Shown here: positions 31,998 to 40,561 of the stretch, one piece after another | Position numbering within the stretch: position 1 is the stretch's first letter | How the letters are laid out: every line of letters begins with the position of its first letter | Origin: Pseudomonadales bacterium | GTDB lineage: Bacteria; Pseudomonadota; Gammaproteobacteria; Pseudomonadales; Alcanivoracaceae | Length of the DNA: 40,658 nt | Direction: 5' to 3' | Assembly (NCBI GenBank): GCA_022360555.1 | Contig: JAKSCQ010000224.1 | Location: 1-40,658 of the forward strand | The notes under the pieces: model-generated | Told to the model about the DNA's origin: nothing | The model's input: the letters and a program-made list of their open reading frames with translations, nothing else | The model's database searches: none | Made by a program: the position numbers and the translations under genes

Positions 31998-33212
31998 TTG
32001 AGTTCCGTGGTTCCCTCCCAGCGAGTTGTTTCCGGCATGCGCGCCACAGGCCGCCTGCATCTGGGTCACTACCATGGCGTGCTGAAAAACTGGGCGCGTC
32101 TGCAGCACGAATATGAATGCTTTTTCTTCGTGGCGGACTGGCACGGCCTGACCACGGAGTACGAAAACCCGCATAACATTGAGCAGCACGTCTGGGACCT
32201 GGTGATCGACTGGCTGGCTGCCGGTGTGAACCCGGGGTCCGCGACCCTGTTTATCCAGAGCCAGGTGCCCGAACACGCGGAACTGCATCTGTTGTTGTCC
32301 ATGATGACTCCGCTGTCCTGGCTGGAACGGGTGCCCACCTACAAGGACCAGCAGGAGAAGCTGCGCGAAAAGGACCTGAGCACCTACGGGTTTCTCGGCT
32401 ACCCGCTGCTGCAATCGGCGGACATTCTGGCCTACCGGGCCGGCCAGGTGCCGGTAGGCGCGGACCAGGTGGCCCACGTGGAGCTGACCCGCGAGGTGGC
32501 CCGCCGTTTCAACCACCTGTATGGCCGTGAGCCGGGCTTCGAGGAAGCGGTGGAAGCCGCCATCAAGAAGATGGGCAAGAAACAGGCGAAGGTCTATATC
32601 AATCATCGCCGCCAGTACCAGGAGAAAGGTGACGAAGCGTCGCTGGAAACCGCCCGGGCACTGGTGGAAAACCAGCAGAACATCACCCTGGGGGACAAGG
32701 AGCGCCTGCTCGGTGACCTGGAAGGTGGCGGCAAGGTGATCCTGCCCGAGCCTCAGGCCCTGCTGACCCCGGCGTCCAAGATGCCGGGGCTGGATGGTCA
32801 GAAAATGTCCAAGTCCTACGGCAATTTCATCAGTATGCGTGAAGAGCCGGCGGAGGTAGAAAGCAAGATCCGTCGCATGCCCACGGACCCGGCCCGGGTG
32901 CGTCGCACCGATCCCGGCAACCCGGATAACTGCCCGGTATGGCAGTTCCATATGGTGTACTCTGACGACGATACCCGCGCTTGGGTGAGAGAGGGCTGCA
33001 CCAGTGCCGGCATCGGCTGCCTGGACTGCAAAAAGCCCATCATCGAGGCGGTGCAGGAAGAGCTGGAGCCCATTCGCAAACGGGCCGAAGAACACCTGCG
33101 CAACCCGGACCTGGTGCGCACGCTTGTGGCCGAAGGCTGCGAAGAAGCCCGCGAGGCCGCCCGTGCCACCCTGGAAGAAGTGCGCGCCGCCATGGGGCTC
33201 AACTACCGCTGA
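31998..33212 (+). CDS. trpS: Tryptophanyl-tRNA synthetase
   Basis: A class I aminoacyl-tRNA synthetase, 404 residues, charging tRNA-Trp. The HIGH motif is HLGH (21-24) in ATGRLHLGHYHG, and KMSKS is exact at 269-273 (DGQKMSKSYGN). It is longer than the ~334-residue E. coli enzyme, like the Pseudomonas type. I chose TTG 31998 because AAGGAG (31986-31991) is 6 nt upstream; the in-frame TTG at 31992 directly abuts that site. First gene of a four-gene run with scpA, scpB and rluB. Confidence 0.95.
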   Translation: MSSVVPSQRVVSGMRATGRLHLGHYHGVLKNWARLQHEYECFFFVADWHGLTTEYENPHNIEQHVWDLVIDWLAAGVNPGSATLFIQSQVPEHAELHLLLSMMTPLSWLERVPTYKDQQEKLREKDLSTYGFLGYPLLQSADILAYRAGQVPVGADQVAHVELTREVARRFNHLYGREPGFEEAVEAAIKKMGKKQAKVYINHRRQYQEKGDEASLETARALVENQQNITLGDKERLLGDLEGGGKVILPEPQALLTPASKMPGLDGQKMSKSYGNFISMREEPAEVESKIRRMPTDPARVRRTDPGNPDNCPVWQFHMVYSDDDTRAWVREGCTSAGIGCLDCKKPIIEAVQEELEPIRKRAEEHLRNPDLVRTLVAEGCEEAREAARATLEEVRAAMGLNYR

Positions 33213-33227
33213 TTGCGGAGCAGAATA

Positions 33228-34154
33228 ATGACAGAGACCGTAGAACAGACCCTGACACCCCTGCATCCCAGCCAGGCTGAGATGCCGTTCGGTCTTGTCT
33301 ACGGCAAGGCCATCACCAAGCTGCCGGACGACCTTTACATCCCGCCGGATGCCCTGGAGGTCTTCCTGGAAGCCTTTGAGGGGCCGCTGGATCTGCTGCT
33401 TTATCTGATCAAGCGCCAGAACCTGGACATCCTGGACATCCCGGTCGCCACCATCACCAGCCAGTACATGGAGTACGTGGAGCTGATGAAGGCCATGAAC
33501 TTCGAGTTGGCGGCGGAGTATCTGGTGATGGCGGCCATGCTCGGCGAGATCAAGTCGCGCATGCTGCTGCCGCGGCAAAAGGAAGAAGAGGAAGACGAGG
33601 GCGAGGACCCGCGTGCCGAGCTGATCCGCCGCCTGCAGGAATACGAGCGTTTCAAGAAAGCCGCCGAAGACCTGGACGAACTGCCCCGCCTGGAACGTGA
33701 TGTCTTCCCGGCGGAGGCCAAACGCCCGGACTTCACCCGTGCCAAGGCCCAGCCGGACGTGGATATGCGCGAACTGCTTCTGGCCCTGAAAGAAGTGATG
33801 CACCGGGCTGACATGTTCGAAAGCCACCAGGTATCCCGGGAGAAGCTGTCCACTCGCGAGCGCATGGCCAATGTGCTGGATCGCCTCAAGGGCAGGGAAT
33901 TCGTGCCCTTCGTGGAGCTGTTCAATCCGGAAGAGGGCAAGCTTGGCGTGGTGGTTACCTTCCTGGCGGTGCTGGAACTGGTGAAGGGAGCACTGATCGA
34001 ACTGGTGCAGAACGAGTCTTTTGCCCCGATTCACGTAAAGGCCAAGACCCTGGTGATGGAAGAATCCGATGTGCTGGCCCAGCTTGAGCTGGAAGATGAA
34101 CCGCTTGAGGCGGTCGATGAGGAAACCGATGCCCATGACGGAACTGAGGGGTAG
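33228..34154 (+). CDS. scpA: Segregation and condensation protein A
   Basis: A 308-residue kleisin that bridges the SMC/condensin heads with ScpB. The N-terminal FEGPLDLLLYLIKRQNLDI (about 50-68) is the family signature; ILDIPVATITSQYMEYVELM and the C-terminal winged-helix region (EFVPFVELF) follow. An acidic linker EEEEDEGEDP lies near 122. ATG 33228 has GGAG 7 nt upstream; 15 nt after trpS and 2 nt before scpB. The condensin is used in chromosome compaction and segregation. Confidence 0.95.
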   Translation: MTETVEQTLTPLHPSQAEMPFGLVYGKAITKLPDDLYIPPDALEVFLEAFEGPLDLLLYLIKRQNLDILDIPVATITSQYMEYVELMKAMNFELAAEYLVMAAMLGEIKSRMLLPRQKEEEEDEGEDPRAELIRRLQEYERFKKAAEDLDELPRLERDVFPAEAKRPDFTRAKAQPDVDMRELLLALKEVMHRADMFESHQVSREKLSTRERMANVLDRLKGREFVPFVELFNPEEGKLGVVVTFLAVLELVKGALIELVQNESFAPIHVKAKTLVMEESDVLAQLELEDEPLEAVDEETDAHDGTEG

Positions 34155-34156
34155 GC

Positions 34157-35092
34157 GTGGAAGCTGAACAGATAAAAAAAATTATTGAAGCCGCCATCCT
34201 GGTTGCGGAAGGTCCGCTGGACCGGGATGCCATGCTGACGCTGTTCGACGAAGAAGACCGGCCCAGCAAGCAGGACCTGAGCAAATATCTGGACGAATTA
34301 TCGGAAGACTACGCCGAGCGCGGCGTCTACCTCAAGGAGGTGGCGTCGGGCTTCCGCTTTCAGGCCCGGGCGGAACTGGGGCAATGGGTTAGCCGCCTGT
34401 GGCAGGAAAAACCGCCGCGCTACAGCCGTGCCATCCTGGAAACCCTGGCGCTGATCGCGTACCGGCAGCCGATTACCCGTGGCGAAATCGAAGAAATTCG
34501 TGGCGTTTCGGTAAGCTCCCATATCGTCAAGAGCCTGCTGGAGCGAAACTGGGTCCGAGTGGTGGGGCACCGGGACGTGCCGGGGCGGCCAGCCATGTTC
34601 GCCACCACCAAGCAGTTTCTGGACTACTTTGACCTGAAAAGCCTGGAAGACCTGCCCGCTTTGTCCGAAATTCGCGACCTGGACAAGATCAACGAAGAGC
34701 TGAACCTGTCCGATGTGCCGCCCACCGAGGCGTCCCCCGGCGATGCGGATGAAGCCCCGGAAGGGGAGGATGGCCGCGGCCTGCTTGAAGAAGAGCAGGA
34801 GCACCGCCTGCCCGGCGACCAGGAAACCTTTCCGGGCCTGGAGCAGGAGCCAGAAGAGGATGAAGCCGACCTGATGAGCATGGACAAGGTGGATTCGGTT
34901 CTGGCCAGTTTCGAAGAAGAGTTCCGGCGCAAGCCATCAGCGGACAAGGCGGAGCCTGCCGATAGCGCTGAAGCGCCGGGGGCCGACACCGTGGTGGACA
35001 ACGAGCAGGATGATGTCGACCAGGCTGCCGCTGAAAACAGTGAAGACAGTGCCGATGAAGGCACCAAGGACAGCCAGATACGTCATGAGTGA
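34157..35092 (+). CDS. scpB: Segregation and condensation protein B
   Basis: A 311-residue ScpB, partner of ScpA and SMC. The two winged-helix domains occupy about 1-175: IIEAAILVAEGPLDRDAML; ETLALIAYRQPITRGEIEEIRG (split as two adjacent motifs); and SLLERNWVRVVGHRDVPGRP. The C-terminal ~130 residues are a very acidic, probably disordered tail (EEEQEHRLPGDQE; EQEPEEDEADL). GTG 34157 has GAGGGG 5 nt upstream. The end overlaps rluB by 8 nt. Confidence 0.95.
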   Translation: MEAEQIKKIIEAAILVAEGPLDRDAMLTLFDEEDRPSKQDLSKYLDELSEDYAERGVYLKEVASGFRFQARAELGQWVSRLWQEKPPRYSRAILETLALIAYRQPITRGEIEEIRGVSVSSHIVKSLLERNWVRVVGHRDVPGRPAMFATTKQFLDYFDLKSLEDLPALSEIRDLDKINEELNLSDVPPTEASPGDADEAPEGEDGRGLLEEEQEHRLPGDQETFPGLEQEPEEDEADLMSMDKVDSVLASFEEEFRRKPSADKAEPADSAEAPGADTVVDNEQDDVDQAAAENSEDSADEGTKDSQIRHE

Positions 35093-35933
35093 GACGGAAA
35101 AATTGCAGAAAGTCCTGGCCCGCGCCGGACTGGGCTCCCGCCGGGAGCTGGAAAAATGGATCGCTGACGGGCGAGTGTCCGTCAACGGTAATATGGCCAC
35201 CTTGGGCGACCGTGTCAGTGCCAAGGACACCTTGAGAGTTGATGGCAGGATTATCAAAGTGAAGCCGGAAGAAGACATCGTTCAACGTGTCATCATGTAC
35301 CACAAACCCATGGGTGAAGTGTGTTCGCGCAATGACCCCGAGGGTCGCCCGACGGTATTCGACAATCTGCCGCGCCTGCAGGGCATGCGCTGGGTGCAGG
35401 TAGGCCGCCTGGATATCAACACCACCGGCCTGCTGCTCTTCACCACCGATGGCGAGCTGGCACACCGGCTTATGCACCCGTCCAACGGTTTTGTCCGTGA
35501 GTATGCGGTACGGGTGCGTGGCGAGCTGACCCCGGAAAAGCGTCAGGCCATGCTGGACGGGGTGTTGCTGGAAGATGGTGTGTCAAAATTCGACAGCATC
35601 GATGATGCCGGTGGCGCGGAAGAGGGCGCCAACCACTGGTACAAGGTCACCCTCACCGGCGGCAAGTACCGCGAGGTGCGCCGCCTGTTCCAGTCCCAGG
35701 ACCTGGAAGTGGCCCGTCTGATGCGGATTCGCTTCGGCGAGCTGACTCTGCCGCCACAGTTGCGTCAGGGGCGCTGGATGGAGCTGGAGCCCGAGCAGAT
35801 TCAGTCGTTGATCAACAAGGTGGAGCTGAAGGGCAAGAAATACACCGGCCTCTATGGTCGGGCCCGTCTGCGTCACCAGCGCGGTGGCAGCAAACCTCCG
35901 CGCAAACCCCGCCGAGGGCCTTACCGTCGCTAG
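35085..35933 (+). CDS. rluB: 23S rRNA pseudouridine synthase B (U2605)
   Basis: A 282-residue RsuA/RluB-type pseudouridine synthase. An N-terminal S4 RNA-binding domain (KLQKVLARAGLGSRRELEKW) precedes the catalytic domain with GRLDINTTGLLLFTTDG; D110 matches E. coli RluB Asp110. It converts U2605 of 23S rRNA. A basic C-terminal tail (about 255-282) follows. The start is ATG 35085, overlapping scpB; longer frames upstream are scpB shadow. No ribosome binding site is close, so translation is probably coupled. Confidence 0.93.
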   Translation: MSETEKLQKVLARAGLGSRRELEKWIADGRVSVNGNMATLGDRVSAKDTLRVDGRIIKVKPEEDIVQRVIMYHKPMGEVCSRNDPEGRPTVFDNLPRLQGMRWVQVGRLDINTTGLLLFTTDGELAHRLMHPSNGFVREYAVRVRGELTPEKRQAMLDGVLLEDGVSKFDSIDDAGGAEEGANHWYKVTLTGGKYREVRRLFQSQDLEVARLMRIRFGELTLPPQLRQGRWMELEPEQIQSLINKVELKGKKYTGLYGRARLRHQRGGSKPPRKPRRGPYRR

Positions 35934-35977
35934 GAAGGCCTTGGCTCTCCCGCAGGAGCGTCGCTGGCGAGATTGTG

Positions 35978-36059
35978 CGAGTACCGAGTTTCGACATTTA
36001 AAAGCCAAAAACCGGATTGTTTGAAGGTTTTCGCTTCTCGTAACCCGGTACTCGAAACT
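35978..36059. repeat. Word-repeat element (CGAGTACCG / AGTTTCGA) between rluB and rsmE
   Basis: CGAGTACCG (35978-35986) is inverted as CGGTACTCG (36046-36054); AGTTTCGA (35987-35994) is inverted as TCGAAACT (36052-36059). The order of the words differs between the sides, so this is not a simple stem. It lies between two convergent genes. Confidence 0.5.
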
Positions 36060-36072
36060 GATTTATCCCGGC

Positions 36073-36789
36073 CTACGGCAACTTCATCAAGCGCCCGACC
36101 AGTGCCGGCAGGGCCGTCTCCACCCGCAGAATGCGCTGCCCGAAGCTGTGGCAGGCAAACCCCTGTTGCTGCAGCATCCCCGCTTCATAGTCCGTCCAGC
36201 CCCCCTCGGGGCCGATGGCCAGGGTAACCGGCTCGGTCAGATCGCAGGGCATGGCCGGATACTCACCGGGATGGGCCAGAATCCGCCGGCCGGGGCCGGC
36301 CCAGTCATCCAGTTCGTCTTCCACGAACGGCTTGAAGCGTGGCGCCAGCCGTAGCGCGGGAAGGCGAGTATCACGGGCCTGCTCCAGGCCCAGCAGCATT
36401 TTTTCGTGCAGCAGCGCCGCCTTCAGATTGGGGGTCTGCCAGTAGCTCTTGTCTACCTTCCAGCTATTGATAAGCACGATGCGCTTGATGCCCAGGCTGG
36501 TGGCATCGATCACGATGCGCTTGAGCATCTTGGGCCGGGGCAGGGCGAGCAGCAGGGATAGCGGAAGCGGTGAAACAGGTTGTGAATCTACTTTAAAGTC
36601 CACCTCTATACTTTTGTTATTAATGGACTTTATGATTGATTTGCCAGTATCGCCATTGACAATGCCAGCCCGACAGGTGTCACCCAGAGCAAGCTTGAGC
36701 ACCGTGAGGACATGGTGACACTGGCGCTCATTCAGCCGCCACAGGCCGTTGGGGAGCTGTTGCTCCGGGTGCAGAAGTAGCAGATTCAT
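36073..36789 (-). CDS. rsmE: 16S rRNA (uracil1498-N3)-methyltransferase
   Basis: A 238-residue SPOUT methyltransferase that modifies U1498 of 16S rRNA. Signatures: the N-terminal QCHHVLTVLKLALGD (PUA-like domain), LALPRPKMLKRIVIDATSLGIKR (in two adjacent segments), LAIGPEGGWTDYE (knotted SAM site) and LRVETALPALVG. ATG 36789 gives the normal family length; upstream in-frame codons run into the divergent promoter region. A 70-bp stretch (36581-36650) of about 30% GC encodes the Lys/Ile/Asn-rich SIIKSINNKSIEVDF between the PUA-like and SPOUT domains. Confidence 0.94.
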   Translation of the reverse strand: MNLLLLHPEQQLPNGLWRLNERQCHHVLTVLKLALGDTCRAGIVNGDTGKSIIKSINNKSIEVDFKVDSQPVSPLPLSLLLALPRPKMLKRIVIDATSLGIKRIVLINSWKVDKSYWQTPNLKAALLHEKMLLGLEQARDTRLPALRLAPRFKPFVEDELDDWAGPGRRILAHPGEYPAMPCDLTEPVTLAIGPEGGWTDYEAGMLQQQGFACHSFGQRILRVETALPALVGRLMKLP

Positions 36790-36916
36790 GGCGCGGATTA
36801 TCGCACAGTGCTGACGCAAATCACTGTTTTCTTGGCTTTTCCGGCCCTTTGCCCGGCGGTTGCAGGTTGGTAGAGTGTGCGCCTTCGATCGATTAACTGT
36901 ATTTGTGGAGAACGTC

Positions 36917-37759
36917 ATGCAGTTTCAGGGTACTGAGCAATATGTGGCCACAGATGACCTGAAAATGGCCGTTAACGCAGCCATCGCTCTCAAGCGTCCG
37001 CTGCTTATCAAGGGTGAGCCGGGCACTGGCAAGACCCTGCTGGCCGAACAGGTGGCCGAGTCCCTGGGCCTGCCACTGCTGTCCTGGAACATCAAATCCA
37101 CCACCAAGGCCCAGCAAGGCCTGTACGAGTACGATGCGGTCTCGCGCCTGCGCGATTCCCAGCTCGGCGCCGAAGGGGTGGAAGATGTGTCCAACTACCT
37201 GAAAAAGGGCAAGCTGTGGGAAGCGTTTACCCATGAAGGCCAGGTGGTACTGCTGATCGACGAAATTGACAAGGCGGACATCGAATTCCCCAACGACCTG
37301 CTCCAGGAACTGGACCGCATGGAGTTCTTCGTCTATGAAACCGGCGAAACCATCCGTGCCAAGCAGCGCCCCATCGTGATCATCACTTCCAACAACGAGA
37401 AGGAGCTGCCGGACGCCTTCCTGCGTCGTTGCTTCTTCCACTACATCAACTTTCCCGATGCGCAGACCATGCAGGCCATCGTTGATGTGCACTTCCCGGA
37501 GATCAAGAAGAGCCTGGTCACCGAGGCCCTGGAGATCTTCTTCGACCTGCGCAAGGTGCCGGGCATGAAGAAGAAACCGTCCACCAGCGAGCTGATCGAC
37601 TGGCTCAAGCTGCTGATGGCGGACGACATCCCGGAAGACATCCTGCGCAACCGTGACACCAAGAGCGCGGTACCGCCGCTCTACGGTGCCCTGGTCAAGA
37701 ACGAGGCGGATGTACAGCTGCTTGAGCGGCTGGCATTCATGAGTCGTCGCCAAAGCTGA
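36917..37759 (+). CDS. MoxR-family AAA+ ATPase
   Basis: A 280-residue MoxR AAA+ ATPase. Walker A is GEPGTGKT (33-40), Walker B VLLIDEIDKAD (111-121), sensor 1 IITSNNEKELPDAFLRRC, with an arginine finger in the last part. MoxR proteins act as chaperones that remodel or activate VWA-containing partners, often with metal cofactor or stress complexes. ATG 36917 has GGAG 6 nt upstream. The VWA gene 14 nt downstream is the expected partner. Confidence 0.93.
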   Translation: MQFQGTEQYVATDDLKMAVNAAIALKRPLLIKGEPGTGKTLLAEQVAESLGLPLLSWNIKSTTKAQQGLYEYDAVSRLRDSQLGAEGVEDVSNYLKKGKLWEAFTHEGQVVLLIDEIDKADIEFPNDLLQELDRMEFFVYETGETIRAKQRPIVIITSNNEKELPDAFLRRCFFHYINFPDAQTMQAIVDVHFPEIKKSLVTEALEIFFDLRKVPGMKKKPSTSELIDWLKLLMADDIPEDILRNRDTKSAVPPLYGALVKNEADVQLLERLAFMSRRQS

Positions 37760-37773
37760 ACGGCTGCTGACCT

Positions 37774-38952
37774 ATGCTGATTGGTTTTTTCGAGAATCTG
37801 CGTCGCTACCGGGTGCCTGTCACCCTGCGCGAGCTGCTCGATCTGTTTGATGCCCTGCAGGCCCATGTGGCCTTCGGCTCGGTGGAAGATTTCTATCTGC
37901 TCAGCCGGGCCGTCATGGTCAAGGACGAGAAATACTACGACCGCTTTGACCAGGCCTTTGCCAACTACTTCGAAGGACTGGAGCAACTGGAACCGGACTG
38001 GCTGAACCAGGTTATTCCCGACGAATGGCTGCGCAAGGAGCTGGAAAAGAACCTGAGCCCGGAAGAGTTCGAAAAGCTCAAGGGCCTGGGCAGCCTGGAA
38101 AAGATCATGGACGAGCTGCGCAAGCGGCTCGAAGAGCAGGAAAAACGCCACCAGGGCGGCAACAAGTGGATAGGCACCGGCGGCACCAGCCCGTTTGGTG
38201 GCTACGGTTCCAACCCGGAAGGGGTGCGCATGGTCGGCCCGTCCCGTAACAAGCGGGCGGTTAAAGTCTGGGAGAAGCGGGAGTTCCGCAACCTGGACGA
38301 CTCCGTGGAACTGGGCATCCGCAATATCAAGCTGGCCCTGCGCCGGCTGCGCAAATTTGCCCGCACCGGTCGCGAAGAAGAGCTGGACATGGACGATACC
38401 ATCTCGTCCACTGCCAGAAACGCCGGCCTGCTCGACATCAAGATGCGCCCGGAAAGGGAAAACCGCGTCAAAGTGCTGCTGTTCTTCGATGTGGGCGGCT
38501 CCATGGACCCGTACATCAAGACCTGTGAAGAGCTGTTCTCCGCCGCCAGGCTGGAGTTCAAGCACATGGAGTACTTCTACTTCCATAACTTCATCTACGA
38601 GTACGTGTGGAAAGACAACCGGCGTCGCTGGGACGAGAAAATTTCCACCTGGGATGTGCTGCACAAGTACGGCAGCGACTATAAGGTGATTTTCGTGGGT
38701 GACGCCGCCATGAGCCCATACGAGGTGAACTCGGTGGGCGGCAGTGTCGAGCACTGGAACGAGGAGCCCGGTGCGGTCTGGTTCCAGCGCATTATGGAAA
38801 CCTACGACAAGGTGGCCTGGCTGAATCCGGAGCCGGAGAGAGCCTGGCAGATGACCACCTCCACCCAGTGGATCAAGCAGCTCAGTGAGCACAAGATGTA
38901 TCCGCTGACCATCGAAGGGCTGGAAAAGGCCATGCGCTACCTGAGCCAGTAA
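37774..38952 (+). CDS. VWA domain protein (CoxE-like), MoxR partner
   Basis: A 392-residue cytoplasmic protein. The N-terminal helical part carries a charged linker (EEQEKRHQGGN), and the VWA domain begins near 225 with the MIDAS motif FFDVGGSMD (D239, G242-S243), followed by LEFKHMEYFYFHN and IFVGDAAMSPYEV. CoxE-like proteins pair with MoxR ATPases to mature enzyme complexes; the client is unknown here. Translation is probably coupled to moxR, with a weak ribosome binding site of its own. A strong palindrome follows 33 nt after the stop. Confidence 0.9.
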   Translation: MLIGFFENLRRYRVPVTLRELLDLFDALQAHVAFGSVEDFYLLSRAVMVKDEKYYDRFDQAFANYFEGLEQLEPDWLNQVIPDEWLRKELEKNLSPEEFEKLKGLGSLEKIMDELRKRLEEQEKRHQGGNKWIGTGGTSPFGGYGSNPEGVRMVGPSRNKRAVKVWEKREFRNLDDSVELGIRNIKLALRRLRKFARTGREEELDMDDTISSTARNAGLLDIKMRPERENRVKVLLFFDVGGSMDPYIKTCEELFSAARLEFKHMEYFYFHNFIYEYVWKDNRRRWDEKISTWDVLHKYGSDYKVIFVGDAAMSPYEVNSVGGSVEHWNEEPGAVWFQRIMETYDKVAWLNPEPERAWQMTTSTQWIKQLSEHKMYPLTIEGLEKAMRYLSQ

Positions 38953-38984
38953 ACGCCGCCCCAGCGGTTGGGCACGGCACTGTC

Positions 38985-39054
38985 TGTGGGAGCGGTCGTT
39001 CTACCGCGATTATTCCCCTGAGTTGGAGATCGCGGTCGAACGACCGCTCCCACA
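38985..39054. repeat. REP-like inverted repeat, 26-bp arms, 18-bp spacer
   Basis: The left arm 38985-39010 begins TGTGGGAGCGGTCGTT. The right arm 39029-39054 is its reverse complement with one mismatch in 26. The 18-bp spacer is AT-richer. The form is like the TGTGGGAGCGG-type REP sequences known in pseudomonads. It probably stops read-through from the moxR-VWA operon. Confidence 0.8.
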
Positions 39055-39355
39055 AAAGCCGCCCAAGGCGCTTTTCGCCTTTCCTTCTTGTTCCCTTTCC
39101 CAAACCCCCGTTTGACCCTATCCAAGAAAGTGCACGCCGTCCGTCAGCGGAAGCGACTTTTCTGCACCAATAAACAGCATGTCTAGTGGTCAGAAAAGCA
39201 TCATATCCGTATCCTCCGCGCCTTTCGCGCTTCGCAGGCACAACAATAGCTCACAAGGCATATCAATCCGGCAGGCTCCCAGCTGCTTGCCAGGGGGAAA
39301 GCGAAGCAGGGTTATGAACGCCCGCCGAGATCCGGCGGACTTCAGGAGAATCGCA
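39055..39355. other. Upstream region of the porin gene
   Basis: No gene is convincing here. A 6-bp stem CCGCCG / CGGCGG with loop AGATC (39322-39338) sits 5 nt before the AGGAG ribosome binding site of the porin and could limit its access. No clear -35/-10 pair is seen. Confidence 0.35.
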
Positions 39356-40561
39356 ATGTCCAGGGTGAGAACCACTATCTGGATGGCGGTGATTTGCGTG
39401 ACAGCACTGACCAGCAGTGTCGCACTGGGCGATAACACCCAGGCAGAGATCCGTCGTCTACAGGAAGAACTCGACCGCCTTCAGGCCAGTCTTGATGCCG
39501 GAAACACCGGCAACGAGCTGGACTGGCCCGCCTTCAGTTTCTTCGGCAAAGTCAGCGTGGATGCCATCTACGACGACAAGAATGCCGGCCTCGAAGAGCT
39601 GCTGATCCCCAGCACCATCCCTTCCGGTGATATCCATCAGCAGAATTTCACCCTGCACGCCAAGAACAGCCAGTTTGGCTTCCGGGTAGGGGAGAGCGAA
39701 GGGCCGCATATGGTATTCGCCGCGGATTTGTTCGGCAGCATCGACGGCTACGATATCCGTATTCGCGATTTCTACTTCCAGCACGGCGCCCTGCGTGCCG
39801 GGTATGGCTTCACCGCACTGCTGGATGGCGCCGCCTGGCCGCTGACCCTGGATGCCCAGGGCCCCAACAGCGCCATCTTTGCCCGCCAGACCGGCGTGCG
39901 CTGGCAGGGCGAACACCTGACCATCGCCCTGGAAGACCCGAACCCGGAAGTCTACGACCCAACCAACCTGAGCAGCGCCAGCGGTCGTCGTCCGGACGCC
40001 ATCATCACCTGGAAGCAGCCGTTTGCTGTCGGTCACCTGCAACTGGGGCTGGTGAACCGCGAAATCGGCGTGGAATTCGCCGATGGGGAACAGCAATTTA
40101 CCACCGGCACCGGCGGTGTTCTCAGTGGTGCGCTCACGCTGGCCGATACCGTCAAACTGATGGGTAATGCCAGCTATGGTCAGGCCATGGCGCATTACTA
40201 CAATGACCTGTCCGGCTTTGGTGATGGTGGCATGGATGGTTATGTGTTCCCGGACGGGCAGCTTGAGCCGCTGCTGGGGCAGGGCGGCTATGCCGGCATC
40301 GAATGGCAGGCCACACCAAAATGGACGCTGGCCATGGTGGGCGGGCAGATCGTGATCGAGTCTGACCAGGCACTACCGGATGAGGCCTTGCGCCGCACCC
40401 GTTACGGCACACTCACCGCTGAACGGGCCATGAGTCCACGCCTGAGCTACGGGGCGGAAGTCTCCTACGGCCTGCGGGATACCCAGGGTGGTGATCGCAG
40501 CGAGGTGCCGCGTATCCAGCTCAACGTGACGTACCGCTTCGCACACACCAGCCGGCACTAG
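39356..40561 (+). CDS. DcaP-like outer-membrane porin
   Basis: A 401-residue outer-membrane protein. A signal peptide (about 1-25) is followed by a short heptad coiled coil (IRRLQEELDRLQASL), as in trimeric DcaP porins, and then alternating beta-strands from FSFFGKVSVDAIYDD to the terminal VTYRF. The usual terminal aromatic is not the last residue: AHTSRH follows YRF. DcaP porins take up small acids and other anionic compounds. ATG 39356 has AGGAG 7 nt upstream; longer upstream frames have no support. Monocistronic. Confidence 0.85.
   Translation: MSRVRTTIWMAVICVTALTSSVALGDNTQAEIRRLQEELDRLQASLDAGNTGNELDWPAFSFFGKVSVDAIYDDKNAGLEELLIPSTIPSGDIHQQNFTLHAKNSQFGFRVGESEGPHMVFAADLFGSIDGYDIRIRDFYFQHGALRAGYGFTALLDGAAWPLTLDAQGPNSAIFARQTGVRWQGEHLTIALEDPNPEVYDPTNLSSASGRRPDAIITWKQPFAVGHLQLGLVNREIGVEFADGEQQFTTGTGGVLSGALTLADTVKLMGNASYGQAMAHYYNDLSGFGDGGMDGYVFPDGQLEPLLGQGGYAGIEWQATPKWTLAMVGGQIVIESDQALPDEALRRTRYGTLTAERAMSPRLSYGAEVSYGLRDTQGGDRSEVPRIQLNVTYRFAHTSRH

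Noticed and set aside
31920-34136. A 738-codon open frame on the minus strand opposite trpS and scpA
   Set aside because: It is antisense to two clearly conserved genes, His/Gln-rich with no recognisable domain, and typical of shadow frames in GC-rich DNA.
39179-39355. 59-codon upstream extension of the porin
   Set aside because: AGGAG and a proper signal peptide define the start at 39356; the extension is not signal-like.
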